Positions 18,387 through 26,551 of a stretch of 64,000 nucleotides of DNA are shown here, piece by piece; within the stretch, counting starts at the first letter, position 1, and each line of letters opens with the position of its first letter. Both the position numbers and the translations under genes were made by a program. The notes under the pieces were generated by a model. The model was not told where the DNA came from and made no database searches. It saw nothing but the letters and a program-made list of their open reading frames with translations. Source of the DNA: Devosia psychrophila (lineage in GTDB: Bacteria; Pseudomonadota; Alphaproteobacteria; Rhizobiales; Devosiaceae); NCBI RefSeq assembly GCF_000971275.1, contig NZ_LAPV01000147.1, forward strand, positions 58,961 through 122,960. Reading direction: 5' to 3'.

Positions 18387-18839
18387 ATGCCCTTGCGTAC
18401 TGCCTCCGGTAAATTTGTGCCGCTCGCCGCTGCCGCCCTGCTCGCGACTGCCTTGGCGGCCTGCTCGACCAGCAGCACGGCACTGGTCACCTCGCGCACC
18501 CAGGGCTACGAAATCTCGGACAGCGCCATGGCGCAGATCCGGCCCGGCCAGAGCCAGGAGTTGGTGACGCTGGTTTTGGGCTCGCCACAGTCGACTAATA
18601 CCTTCGGCGACCAATCTGCATTCTATTATGTCGAGACCAAGGTACGCCAGACTTCGTTCGGCCTCACCATGACCGACTCGCGCACCGTTCTCGTCATCTA
18701 TTTCGACAAGAACCAGAAGGTCATCGACAAGGCCGTCTACGGACTGAAGGACGGCAAGACGGTTACCGTCGAGACCCGCCGCACTCAGTCGTTCGGCGAG
18801 GACCGCAGCTTCATCGATTCGATTCTCAAGAGCTTCTAA
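18387..18839 (+). CDS. bamE: Outer membrane assembly lipoprotein BamE (SmpA/OmlA)
   Basis: The 150-residue lipoprotein has a signal peptide ending in lipobox LAAC (Cys about residue 27). The mature domain reads IRPGQSQELVTLVLGSP and FYYVETKVR, the beta-alpha fold typical of BamE. It assists the BAM complex in inserting outer-membrane proteins such as the porin at 48628-50142. A strong terminator follows. Confidence 0.9.
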   Translation: MPLRTASGKFVPLAAAALLATALAACSTSSTALVTSRTQGYEISDSAMAQIRPGQSQELVTLVLGSPQSTNTFGDQSAFYYVETKVRQTSFGLTMTDSRTVLVIYFDKNQKVIDKAVYGLKDGKTVTVETRRTQSFGEDRSFIDSILKSF

Positions 18840-18862
18840 GGCCTCAGGCTTTGGTAATTTGG

Positions 18863-18889
18863 AGGCCTCGGGCAACCGGGGCCTTTTTT
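18863..18889 (+). terminator. Intrinsic terminator of bamE
   Basis: AGGCCTCGG (18863-18871) pairs with CCGGGGCCT (18876-18884, one T-G wobble) around GCAA and is followed by TTTTT (18885-18889). It ends 14 bases before the next start, so that gene must have its own signal or depend on read-through. Confidence 0.85.
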
Positions 18890-18903
18890 GTTTAGGAACT
18901 CGT

Positions 18904-19317
18904 ATGCAAAACAACAGCGATGACCACCATGCCTTGGCTCTATGGGCGGCGGACTGCGCCGAGCGCGTGCTGCCGCTGTTTGAAGCAGCGCATCCCGCTG
19001 ACAAGCGTCCGCGCGACGCCATTTCGGCAGCTCGGCGCTGGGCCAAGGAAAAGCTGAGCATGGTCGCGGCGCGCCAGTTTGCCTTGGAGGCTCATGCGGC
19101 GGCACGAGAAGCCAGTACCGAGGCAGCGCGACAGGCAGCGCGCGCCGCGGGCCATGCGGCCGCAACCGCACATGTGCCCACCCACGCAGCCCACGCTGCC
19201 GAATACGCAGTAAAGGCGGTGACGGCCCAAGGGGGCAACAGCGCTGCCGAAGAACATTGGCAAGACCAAAAACTGCCCCAGTTAAGCCCAGACGCTAGCG
19301 GGTCTCAGTCAGGCTAG
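18904..19317 (+). CDS. Putative immunity protein (Imm5-like)
   Basis: The 137-residue protein is almost all helical and alanine-rich. The pattern LWAADCAERVLPLFEAAHP, then RPRDAISAARRWAKEKL, then AAHAAEYAVKAV matches the small Imm5-like putative immunity proteins common in Proteobacteria. No toxin gene is visible beside it. The start at 18904 comes only 14 bases after the bamE terminator. The last 23 bases overlap the convergent nusB gene. The assignment rests on remembered family pattern, not on a search. Confidence 0.65.
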   Translation: MQNNSDDHHALALWAADCAERVLPLFEAAHPADKRPRDAISAARRWAKEKLSMVAARQFALEAHAAAREASTEAARQAARAAGHAAATAHVPTHAAHAAEYAVKAVTAQGGNSAAEEHWQDQKLPQLSPDASGSQSG

Positions 19318-19807
19318 AGCCCGCTTCGCGCGCTATCGCGTCCAGTGTCGCGTTGACCAGGCCGGAGGCGTCGTCTTCGTAGAATGCCTTGGCGACATCG
19401 ACGTATTCGGTGATCACGACCCGAGGCGGGATGTCCTTGCGACGCAGAAGCTCGAAGGCAGCGGCACGAAGGATAGCCCGCAAAGTTGCATCGACGCGTT
19501 CAACCGGCCAACCATCGGAGAGGGCACGATCGACGGCCGGGTCAATCTCCAGCTGGTGCTTGGTGACGCCGGTGACGATCTGCTTGAAGAAATCGGCATC
19601 GGCCGGAAGATACTGCTCACCCTCGATCTCACGGCCCAGATGGAACGCGCCGAACTGGGCAAGCGTGTCTTCGAGGGTCGCGCGGCCCACGTCCATTTGA
19701 TAGAGCGCCTGCACCGCGGCAAAACGGGCCGCCCCGCGCTGGTTGGCAGGACGTTCGATTTGCGGGTCGCGTTTGGGGGCCTCGGCCATGACTGCTTTCA
19801 TCTTCAT
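19295..19807 (-). CDS. nusB: Transcription antitermination factor NusB
   Basis: The 170-residue NusB-fold protein has the RNA-binding N-terminal helix RGAARFAAVQALYQMDVGRA and the C-terminal VVITEYVDVAKAFYEDDASGLVNATLDAIA. NusB binds boxA RNA with NusE (S10) in rRNA antitermination. ATG starts are possible at 19807, 19801 and 19789, and a GTG at 19825; no ribosome-binding site settles the choice. The 3' end overlaps the convergent immunity-like gene. Confidence 0.9.
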   Translation of the reverse strand: MKMKAVMAEAPKRDPQIERPANQRGAARFAAVQALYQMDVGRATLEDTLAQFGAFHLGREIEGEQYLPADADFFKQIVTGVTKHQLEIDPAVDRALSDGWPVERVDATLRAILRAAAFELLRRKDIPPRVVITEYVDVAKAFYEDDASGLVNATLDAIAREAGSSLTETR

Positions 19808-19878
19808 TGGGCGGCTCGGCGCCACGCTGCCACTCGGGGCGTCGCAACCCCATAATCTGCCGCGGGGGGAAGTTCAAC

Positions 19879-20973
19879 TCAAACTGGCGCAGACGGTCGC
19901 CCGTAACGCACCAGTGTATCGACACCAAGGCACTGCTGTTCCAGTTCGACCAGCCCCGCCGCAACCAATAACTCGGCAATCGGACCGTCTGGACTTGCCA
20001 GCAGGCCAGCGTCGCTGAGCGAACCCAGTGTGTTTATCAGTGCCACAGCATCGACCAGATCCGCTTCCAGCAAGGCCGCCAACAGGCGCTGTCCAGGTTC
20101 GACCAGTAAGTTATGGACGCCCTTGCCACTCAGTGCCGCCAAAGCCAGCTTCAGGTCGGGACGTCCCTGTTTGCCGTTAACGCGGATCGTTTCGATGGAC
20201 ACAGGCGGGTCCACGGCAACCGAGGTTTCCGCAATGATTGCAGTCCGGTAGCCGGAAAAGCCACCAATCAGATTCATCCTGCGATCGACGCCCGAGGCGC
20301 CTGACAGCACGACGCGCAATGGTGTGCGCGTGGCGAGACCCGGCAGCTTGACCGTCAGGTCAGGATCATTGTTGGCTGCAGCCGCGCCGACGAGGATGGC
20401 GTCCGACCGTGCCCGCAGCATGCCGATCCAGTCGCGCGCCTCGGAGCCCAGCAGAGAGGTTTTTGCCTCGTCGCTGCGGTCGATGCGGCCATCGGAGGAT
20501 AGCGCCAGAGCGACAGTGACAAACGGCCGCTCGGCTGTTTGTCGCAACAGGTGGCCCGCATGCAGCGCCAGCGAAGGGGCATGATCGGCGATGATGGTTT
20601 CGATGCCTGCCGACTCGAGGAGAGCGGCACTGCCGGCATGACGCGGATCGGCAGAGCCGATCACTACGCGCATGATACCGGAGCGAATGATAGCATCGAC
20701 GCAAGGTGGCGTGCGACCCCATGCGGAGCAAGGCTCGAGCGTCACATAGAGCGTGCGATTCGCAGCCTCATAACCCGCCGCCTCGATTGCCTGTGCTTCG
20801 GCATGCGGGCGACCGCCCTTTGCCGTGACTGCGCGGGTTACCAGGGTTTGCGACAGCGGCTCGACGATGAAGGCGGCAACGGCGGGACTGTCCGCCGTCG
20901 TTCCGGCAAATGGCGTTGCATAGCGCACAGCGGCATCAAGCCAACGCTTGTCCTCGGGGGAAAGCTCGTTCAC
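19879..20973 (-). CDS. ribD: Bifunctional riboflavin deaminase/reductase RibD
   Basis: The 364-residue protein carries both steps of early riboflavin synthesis. The deaminase domain has the zinc-binding [10 protein letters not shown] (about residue 57) and [12 protein letters not shown], where the usual histidine-rich spacer is changed to SAW while both cysteines remain. The reductase domain follows ([28 protein letters not shown]). It overlaps nrdR by four bases in a glyA-nrdR-ribD-nusB run. Unlike ribN, no FMN element is seen upstream. Confidence 0.9.
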   Translation of the reverse strand: MNELSPEDKRWLDAAVRYATPFAGTTADSPAVAAFIVEPLSQTLVTRAVTAKGGRPHAEAQAIEAAGYEAANRTLYVTLEPCSAWGRTPPCVDAIIRSGIMRVVIGSADPRHAGSAALLESAGIETIIADHAPSLALHAGHLLRQTAERPFVTVALALSSDGRIDRSDEAKTSLLGSEARDWIGMLRARSDAILVGAAAANNDPDLTVKLPGLATRTPLRVVLSGASGVDRRMNLIGGFSGYRTAIIAETSVAVDPPVSIETIRVNGKQGRPDLKLALAALSGKGVHNLLVEPGQRLLAALLEADLVDAVALINTLGSLSDAGLLASPDGPIAELLVAAGLVELEQQCLGVDTLVRYGRPSAPV

Positions 20974-21446
20974 TCGTCGTCGCGCAGGGTGCCCTGCCCT
21001 TCGGCAAGTTCAGCCAGAAAATTGCGGAAGTCGTCTGCGGCGGAGAAGTTCTTGTACACCGAGGCGAAGCGCACGAAGGCCACGTCATCGAGGCCCTTGA
21101 GACCTTCCATGACGTATTCGCCGATCTGGTCGGAGGTGACTTCGACATCGCCCAGGCTTTCAAGCTGGCGGACGATACCGGAAATCATGCGTTCGATACG
21201 GTCCGTTTCGACGGCCCGCTTGCGCAAGGCGGTGTAGACCGAGCGGGCCAGCTTTTCGCGGTCAAATGGTACCTTGCGGCCACTCTTCTTAACCACGGTA
21301 AGTTCGCGTAGCTGCACACGCTCGAAGGTGGTGAAGCGGCCGCCGCATCCGTTACAGACGCGGCGACGGCGAATTGCACCGGAATCCTCAGTTGGCCGGC
21401 TGTCCTTGACCTGCGTGTCGTCATTTCCGCAATATGGACAGCGCAT
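20970..21446 (-). CDS. nrdR: Transcriptional repressor NrdR
   Basis: The 158-residue protein has the zinc ribbon [18 protein letters not shown] with [12 protein letters not shown] (four cysteines, residues 3-34), then an ATP-cone. NrdR represses ribonucleotide reductase genes in response to ATP/dATP. It starts nine bases after the glyA stop and overlaps ribD. Confidence 0.95.
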   Translation of the reverse strand: MRCPYCGNDDTQVKDSRPTEDSGAIRRRRVCNGCGGRFTTFERVQLRELTVVKKSGRKVPFDREKLARSVYTALRKRAVETDRIERMISGIVRQLESLGDVEVTSDQIGEYVMEGLKGLDDVAFVRFASVYKNFSAADDFRNFLAELAEGQGTLRDDE

Positions 21447-21455
21447 GAGAAAACC

Positions 21456-22757
21456 TTAGAAGCCGTAGATCGGGAAGCGGTCGGTGAGAGTCTTAACCTT
21501 GTCGCGAACCTGCGCTTCGACAGCGCCATTGTTCTCTTCCCCGTTTTCCTTAAGGCCATCGAGCACTTCGATTATCAGCTCGCCGATCAGCTTGAACTCG
21601 GCCTCGCCGAAGCCACGCGACGTACCCGCGGGCGTGCCCAGGCGAATGCCCGAAGTAATGGCAGGCTTTTCCGGGTCGAAGGGCACGGCATTCTTGTTGC
21701 AGGTGATGTGCGCGCGTTCGAGCGCCTTTTCAGTGGCCTTGCCAGTGAGGCCCTTAGGGCGCAGATCGACCAGCATCAGGTGGTTATCGGTTCCCTTGCT
21801 GACGATATCGACGCCGCCCTTGACCAGGGTCTCGGCCAGTACCTTGGCATTGGCGACGACCTGCGCTGCATAGAGCTTGAACTCAGGCTGCAGCGCTTCC
21901 TTGAACGCCACCGCCTTGGCCGCGATGACATGCATCAGCGGACCACCCTGGATGCCGGGGAAAATTGCCGAGTTGATCTTCTTGGCGATATCTTCGTCGT
22001 TGGTAAGGATCAGGCCACCACGCGGTCCGCGCAAGGTCTTGTGGGTCGTGGTGGTCGCGACATGGGCATGCGGGAACGGGCTGGGATAAACACCGCCAGC
22101 GACAAGGCCTGCAACGTGGGCCATGTCGACGAACAGAATGGCCCCAACCTCATCGGCGATGGCGCGGAATTCGGCCCAGTCCATTACGCGCGAATAGGCG
22201 GAGAAGCCCGCGATTATCATCTTGGGCTTGTGTTCGCGGGCGAGTTGGCGAACCTGATCCATGTCGACCAGTCCATCCTGCTTGCGCAGGCCATACTGAA
22301 TGGCATTGAACCACTTGCCGGACTGGTTTGGCTTGGCGCCATGGGTCAGGTGACCACCGGCGTCGAGCGACATCCCGAGGATGGTATCGCCGGGCTGGAT
22401 CAGTGCCTGATAAACGCCCTGATTGGCCTGCGAGCCAGAATTGGGCTGCACGTTGGCATAAGCGACGCCAAACAGTTCCTTGGCACGCTCGATGGCAAGC
22501 GTTTCGGCAACGTCGACATATTGGCAGCCGCCATAGTAGCGGCGGCCGGGGTAGCCTTCGGCATACTTGTTGGTGAGCACTGAGCCCTGTGCGTCCAGCA
22601 CCGCCTGCGAGACGATGTTCTCGGAGGCGATCAGCTCGATTTCGTTCTGCTGGCGGCCAAGTTCGTTCTTGAGCGCCGCGGCCAGCTCAGGATCGGTCTG
22701 GCTGACAGAATTGGAAAAAAAGTTCGGGAATAGCGAGGATGAAGTGGTGGTGGTCAT
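21456..22757 (-). CDS. glyA: Serine hydroxymethyltransferase
   Basis: The 433-residue PLP enzyme interconverts serine and glycine, moving a one-carbon unit to tetrahydrofolate. The PLP lysine lies in [16 protein letters not shown] (about residue 244). Other signatures are [15 protein letters not shown] and [11 protein letters not shown]. The gene is preceded on its own strand by a ZTP riboswitch (22883-22956), so its expression probably rises when folate one-carbon units run short. Confidence 0.97.
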   Translation of the reverse strand: MTTTTSSSLFPNFFSNSVSQTDPELAAALKNELGRQQNEIELIASENIVSQAVLDAQGSVLTNKYAEGYPGRRYYGGCQYVDVAETLAIERAKELFGVAYANVQPNSGSQANQGVYQALIQPGDTILGMSLDAGGHLTHGAKPNQSGKWFNAIQYGLRKQDGLVDMDQVRQLAREHKPKMIIAGFSAYSRVMDWAEFRAIADEVGAILFVDMAHVAGLVAGGVYPSPFPHAHVATTTTHKTLRGPRGGLILTNDEDIAKKINSAIFPGIQGGPLMHVIAAKAVAFKEALQPEFKLYAAQVVANAKVLAETLVKGGVDIVSKGTDNHLMLVDLRPKGLTGKATEKALERAHITCNKNAVPFDPEKPAITSGIRLGTPAGTSRGFGEAEFKLIGELIIEVLDGLKENGEENNGAVEAQVRDKVKTLTDRFPIYGF

Positions 22758-22882
22758 AGGGTCGTTACCTCGCGTTCGACGAAGTGCAATTGCATGGCTG
22801 TGGCCTTAACACGTCGCAACCTGCGATTCCAAGGCCGGGATAATGGTGCTGAATACATGGGGCTCCCGTGAGTGCGGATGGG

Positions 22883-22956
22883 TGCCCAGGCGAGCGGCAT
22901 TCTTGGGTTCGCGTTCCCCGATGGTACGCCATCTCTTCTCGCCAGTAGCGCGAACC
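22883..22956 (-). ncRNA. ZTP (pfl) riboswitch upstream of glyA
   Basis: Read on the minus strand, P1 pairs GGTTCGCG (22949-22956) with CGCGAACC (22906-22913). Inside it lie the conserved blocks CTACTGGCGAG and ACCATCGGGGAACGCG. The 3' pseudoknot block GCCGCTCGCCTGGGCA (22883-22898) is the most conserved part of the class. ZTP accumulates when 10-formyl-tetrahydrofolate is low, and the class commonly controls one-carbon and purine genes such as glyA. The remaining 125 bases before the start hold the expression platform; I see no clear terminator there. The rest of the 338-base gap (22957-23095) shows no other feature. Confidence 0.85.
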
Positions 22957-23095
22957 AGTGGATTATGCCGCAGAACTGTCAGCGGAGGCAAGGCGCTTGC
23001 GGGGAAAATAACAGAACATCCGCAACCTGCGGCCCCCGAACCGCATTGAAAGAGCAAATGGCTGGCGTGGCCGGCCCATTGAGCAGGAGATGCAA

Positions 23096-23530
23096 ATGAG
23101 TGCCGCACGAAACGGGATTGTCGCCGCCGTCATGACCGCCACCATTGCAGTGGCTTCCATCGTCCCAGCCCAAGCCCAGAATGTAACGCTAAGCTTTGGA
23201 CAGCGGACACAGGTGATTGAAACTTATTGTGACCGATATCCCAACGACCGCGATTGCCGCGGCTATAATGGCGGCAATTGGCGGGATCGCGATTATGATC
23301 GCTTTTACAATTCCCGCCGGCAGGATCTGGACCCTATAGCCACCGGCATCTTTGGCGCGGCGTTCGGTGCGATCATTGGTGGCGCAATCGCCAATGGCAA
23401 TCGCGACCGCGTTGTCGGACGCAGCTATGACAGCCATGTAGACGCCTGCTATGCCCGCTATCGGTCATATGACGAGCGTACCGACACGTTCATGGGCTAC
23501 GACGGTGCTCGGCACCGCTGCAATCTTTAG
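23096..23530 (+). CDS. BA14K family exported protein
   Basis: The 144-residue protein has a signal peptide ending at VPAQAQ, a charged Arg/Asp/Asn-rich middle, a glycine-rich membrane-like segment (GIFGAAFGAIIGGAIA) and a C-terminal BA14K motif (CYARYRSYDERTDTFMGYDG, then RHRC). BA14K proteins were described in Brucella as immunoreactive, lectin-like envelope proteins. The start at 23096 is preferred because GCAGGAG at 23081-23087 is correctly spaced; the ATG at 23090 is too close. Confidence 0.85.
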   Translation: MSAARNGIVAAVMTATIAVASIVPAQAQNVTLSFGQRTQVIETYCDRYPNDRDCRGYNGGNWRDRDYDRFYNSRRQDLDPIATGIFGAAFGAIIGGAIANGNRDRVVGRSYDSHVDACYARYRSYDERTDTFMGYDGARHRCNL

Positions 23531-23536
23531 AGACGG

Positions 23537-23746
23537 CTAAAACAGACGGCGTGGCGCTTCTGGCGCTACCGCCGGGGCGCCGAGCTTTTTTCGCAGCTTG
23601 GCCAGCCCCATTTGCTGCATTTGATGCTTGGTGGCGGCGGCAGGCATGATGACGATCACTTCGATGCCGGTAGCGGCATCGATGGCCGCAACCCGCATTT
23701 GCTGGCCGACTTGTACGAACTCGAAATAGACTTCACCGTCAGCCAT
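23537..23746 (-). CDS. Small DUF6898-like protein
   Basis: The 69-residue protein reads GEVYFEFVQVGQQMRVAAID then ATGIEVIVIMPAAAT, matching a short alphaproteobacterial family I believe is DUF6898. It is probably a small cytoplasmic beta-alpha protein of unknown role. It is convergent with the BA14K gene, six bases away. Confidence 0.6.
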   Translation of the reverse strand: MADGEVYFEFVQVGQQMRVAAIDAATGIEVIVIMPAAATKHQMQQMGLAKLRKKLGAPAVAPEAPRRLF

Positions 23747-23796
23747 GGCAGCCCCCTGCCCGATACTTTAGCAAGATTCTCTGGCGCTCAAAAGCA

Positions 23797-23820
23797 AACG
23801 CCCTCTGCGAGGAGGGCGTT
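23797..23820 (-). terminator. Intrinsic terminator of the L,D-transpeptidase gene
   Basis: AACGCCCTC (23797-23805) and GAGGGCGTT (23812-23820) form a perfect nine-base stem. On the minus strand it is followed by TTTGCTTTT, 22 bases past the transpeptidase stop. T-rich sequence on the plus side may also allow some activity in that direction. Confidence 0.8.
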
Positions 23821-23841
23821 TCTATTTCTGTCGCTTGAGGC

Positions 23842-25101
23842 TTAAGCTTGCTCGAAGCTAACCTTGCCCTGAGCATCGAACTCATAGACATCGTCGCGGA
23901 AGCTGACGGTGCCCTGGCGATTGGCCCAGGCGGTGATGTAAGTCGTCAGCAACGGTACGCGTGCCTTGCATTCGACATCAAGGCGCTCCAGCGAATCGAA
24001 TGTCGTATCGACCTTGGTCTGATCCCAGTCGCCATTGTCGCGCAGCAACCAGTTGACCAGCGCGTTGACGCCTTCCACGCGGACGCAGCCCGACGAATGG
24101 AAGCGGGCATTCTCCCCAAACAGCGCCTTGGACGGCGTGTCGTGCAGGTAGCAATCGTAGGGGTTGAAAAAGTTGATCTTGCAATGCCCCATCGAATTGG
24201 CGGCACCCGGCTCCTGGCGATACATATAGTTGATCGCGTTGCCGAGGTTGTTCCAGTCGATGGAAGAAGCAGCGACTTCCTGCCCGCCGCCGTCATAAAT
24301 ATGAATGTTTTGCTCGGTCAGGTAGTTCGGATTTTCATTCATGTACTTGGTCAGGTCGCGTTCAACCAGCGACTTTGGCACATGCCAGTATGGGTTGAAG
24401 TTGATCTGGCTGACCTTGCTGGCCATGATCGGGGTGGCGCGATCGACGCGACCGACAACCGCCGTATGGCGCTGTTCGACCATGCCGTCATTCACCGCTT
24501 CGATCGTCGCAGCCGGAATATTGACCACGACGTAGCGCGGACTAAGGTTCGGCGCCATCGCCTGAACGCGCGTAAAATTCAGATAGAGCTGCTGCAGGCG
24601 GGTCGCGGCCGGCACATTGAGTGCATACCAAGTCGGCTCATCGACCTGACCATTGACGATCAGGCCATGGCGCGCTTGGAAAGTACGCACGCCGCGATCG
24701 GTGTCTTCGTCGAATAGTTCGTTGATATTCGGCAGAAGAACCATGTCGCCCGAGGCAATCAGGCGACGCTTGAGCTGGATAACCGCAGCGCCGGAATTAC
24801 CAAGCAGCAAGCGGAATGCCTCTTGCGGCACCTCTTCCCAGCCGCCATTGGCCACAAAGGGCTCATATTGCGAAATGGCGAGTTGCAGGTTGTGAACCGT
24901 ATCGAACGACAAGATCGGTTCATTGGTGGCGATCAGGGCCTCCGCCGCGGCCGTATTGCCATCCTTGTCGGCGTTCCGCAGCACATTGCCGCGGTTCATC
25001 ATATCAAAAATGGATTCCTGACCGCGAACTACCGAGGGCATGGCCAGAGATGCACCGGCCATGGCCGTGTACTGGAGCAAGGAACGTCTATTGAGCCGCA
25101 T
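23842..25101 (-). CDS. ldtP: L,D-transpeptidase (LdtP-like, YkuD domain)
   Basis: The 419-residue exported protein begins RLNRRSLLQY, a possible Tat-type twin-arginine signal. A peptidoglycan-binding domain follows (GNSGAAVIQLKRRL and DRGVRTFQARHGLIVNG). The YkuD catalytic domain carries HDTPSKALFGE and the active-site HSSGCVRVE (Cys about residue 340). Such enzymes make 3-3 crosslinks in peptidoglycan or attach proteins to it. The neighbour ldtR encodes the MarR-family regulator that controls the homologous pair in Liberibacter, so the name is assigned partly by context. Confidence 0.85.
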   Translation of the reverse strand: MRLNRRSLLQYTAMAGASLAMPSVVRGQESIFDMMNRGNVLRNADKDGNTAAAEALIATNEPILSFDTVHNLQLAISQYEPFVANGGWEEVPQEAFRLLLGNSGAAVIQLKRRLIASGDMVLLPNINELFDEDTDRGVRTFQARHGLIVNGQVDEPTWYALNVPAATRLQQLYLNFTRVQAMAPNLSPRYVVVNIPAATIEAVNDGMVEQRHTAVVGRVDRATPIMASKVSQINFNPYWHVPKSLVERDLTKYMNENPNYLTEQNIHIYDGGGQEVAASSIDWNNLGNAINYMYRQEPGAANSMGHCKINFFNPYDCYLHDTPSKALFGENARFHSSGCVRVEGVNALVNWLLRDNGDWDQTKVDTTFDSLERLDVECKARVPLLTTYITAWANRQGTVSFRDDVYEFDAQGKVSFEQA

Positions 25102-25281
25102 AAAGTCTCACCCGAAATTGCTGGCTGCCGAACAAGGGCAGTTTTTACCATCCCGCTCAATGGCTCACAACGCGGTCAACCGCATGTGAACCCTCTTGAG
25201 AATTCGTGAACCAAGAATAGTCGGGAAATGGTTTCAAACCACGTAACGAGCTCAATTACGCTGATTTGCGGCGCAAATGTG

Positions 25282-25306
25282 AACGCCGGCCCAATGGGCC
25301 GGCGTT
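25282..25306 (-). terminator. Terminator-like hairpin after ldtR
   Basis: AACGCCGGCCC (25282-25292) pairs perfectly with GGGCCGGCGTT (25296-25306) around a three-base loop, 50 bases past the ldtR stop. The T-run on the minus strand is short. It separates ldtR from the ldtP control region. Confidence 0.6.
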
Positions 25307-25355
25307 TGCTCGCGGAAGTGGCGTAGCCGCAACAGATGCCCCGCTAAACCGTCAA

Positions 25356-25865
25356 TTAGAGCTTGTAGAGGATCTGGTCGACCCAGAAACGCTCAAGGCG
25401 GGCGAGGGCCTTGTTGAGGCCTTCGAACTCGTCGTCGCCCAAGCCGCCGACCTTGTCGATCGACTTGAGGTGGCGATCATAGAGCTCGTCGATGACTTCA
25501 GCTACTTCCTCGCCCTTGGGGGTCAGCTTGATGCGGACCGAGCGGCGGTCGGAACGCGAACGCTCCTGGAAGATGTAGCCGGTTTCGACCAGCTTCTTGA
25601 GATTATAGGAGACGTTCGAGCCCAGGTAGTAGCCGCGGGAGCGCAACTCGCCAGCAGTCAGCTCGGCATCGCCGATGTTGAACATCAGCAGCGCCTGAAC
25701 CGGATTAATGTCATCCCAGCCCATACGGTCGAACTCGTCCTTGATCAGGTCGAGCAGACGGCGGTGCAGACGCTCTACGCGGGAAACAGCTTCCAAATAA
25801 AGCGGCTTCAGGCTCTTGGGACGTTCCGAAACCAGGGCCTCGGCTGCGTTGGATTTGATCGCCAT
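25356..25865 (-). CDS. ldtR: MarR family regulator LdtR
   Basis: The 169-residue protein starts at MAIKSNAAEALVSE behind a GTGAGG ribosome-binding site. The winged-helix segment GELRSRGYYLGSNVSYNLKK and wing RSDRRSVRIKLTPKGE are nearly diagnostic of LdtR, the Hyphomicrobiales MarR protein that governs L,D-transpeptidase expression and osmotic tolerance in Liberibacter. It lies upstream of ldtP on the same strand. A palindromic element at 26017-26032 in its upstream region may be a binding site. Confidence 0.85.
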   Translation of the reverse strand: MAIKSNAAEALVSERPKSLKPLYLEAVSRVERLHRRLLDLIKDEFDRMGWDDINPVQALLMFNIGDAELTAGELRSRGYYLGSNVSYNLKKLVETGYIFQERSRSDRRSVRIKLTPKGEEVAEVIDELYDRHLKSIDKVGGLGDDEFEGLNKALARLERFWVDQILYKL

Positions 25866-26016
25866 TTGTGCCTCACTGTTTTGCAGTCTGTGCGATTTTT
25901 CGCATCTCATGAGGCCAAACTACGGCGTGCGGGCTAAGATCACCCTAAGTGGCGTGATTAAGAGCATCTTACTGGAATGCAATGAGAATTTGGCTTAATT
26001 CCTCGTTACACCGGTG

Positions 26017-26032
26017 CACAAATTTGTAACCT
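26017..26032. promoter_or_regulatory. Palindromic element upstream of ldtR
   Basis: CACAAATTTGTAACCT contains the perfect ten-base palindrome ACAAATTTGT. The same 16 bases recur at 27569-27584 upstream of the RDD gene. It lies about 150 bases upstream of ldtR. It looks like a dimeric regulator site, but no factor can be assigned from sequence. Confidence 0.35.
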
Positions 26033-26064
26033 TACGGGAGTGTGAACGACCCCGCGGCCTTTGC

Positions 26065-26454
26065 CTAGTCGGCAGCGCGGGCGCGTTCCAGCCGGATCGA
26101 CAGAATGAAAATGATGAGGATAGAAGCCAGCAGGACGAGGCGTACGGCAAAGCCCAGGGCGGACATCCGAACGTCGGTATTGCCGAACAGATAGAGGCCT
26201 AGTTCCACGGCCGTCGCGCCGACCAGCAGCACGGCTCCCCAACTGGCCTTGATCCACAGGCCAACAGCAGCAAACAGTCGCGACAAGCCAAAAATGCCGA
26301 GATAGACGAAACCTGTCATGCCCATTGTGGCAACCGGGCTGACGTCCCCCAGGCCGACGCCGAGCAGGCGCGCGGCATCGTTGAGGCCGAGCAAGAGGCT
26401 GATGATCGCGACGACGCGGATGTAGATGCCGATGGGCTGGGCGTTGAAATCCAT
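26065..26454 (-). CDS. DUF6163-like inner-membrane protein
   Basis: The 129-residue protein has four predicted transmembrane helices (VVAIISLLLGLNDAARLLGV, MTGFVYLGIFGLSRLFAAVG, SWGAVLLVGATAVELGLYLF, LVLLASILIIFILSIRL). It probably belongs to the DUF6163 family found beside ldtR and hemB in Hyphomicrobiales; the family name is from memory. It is divergent from hemB. The function is unknown. Confidence 0.65.
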   Translation of the reverse strand: MDFNAQPIGIYIRVVAIISLLLGLNDAARLLGVGLGDVSPVATMGMTGFVYLGIFGLSRLFAAVGLWIKASWGAVLLVGATAVELGLYLFGNTDVRMSALGFAVRLVLLASILIIFILSIRLERARAAD

Positions 26455-26551
26455 GGTGGGTTTCTACCCTTGCTCGAGGGATGCGACAAGCGGGAGCTTG
26501 GACGGTGCACCCGCCACTGATAAACGAAAGCCCAACACAAGGAGCCGCCCC

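Noticed and set aside
22806..23108. 100-codon minus-strand frame upstream of glyA
   Set aside because: It covers the ZTP riboswitch and has no family resemblance; the RNA element explains the conserved sequence.
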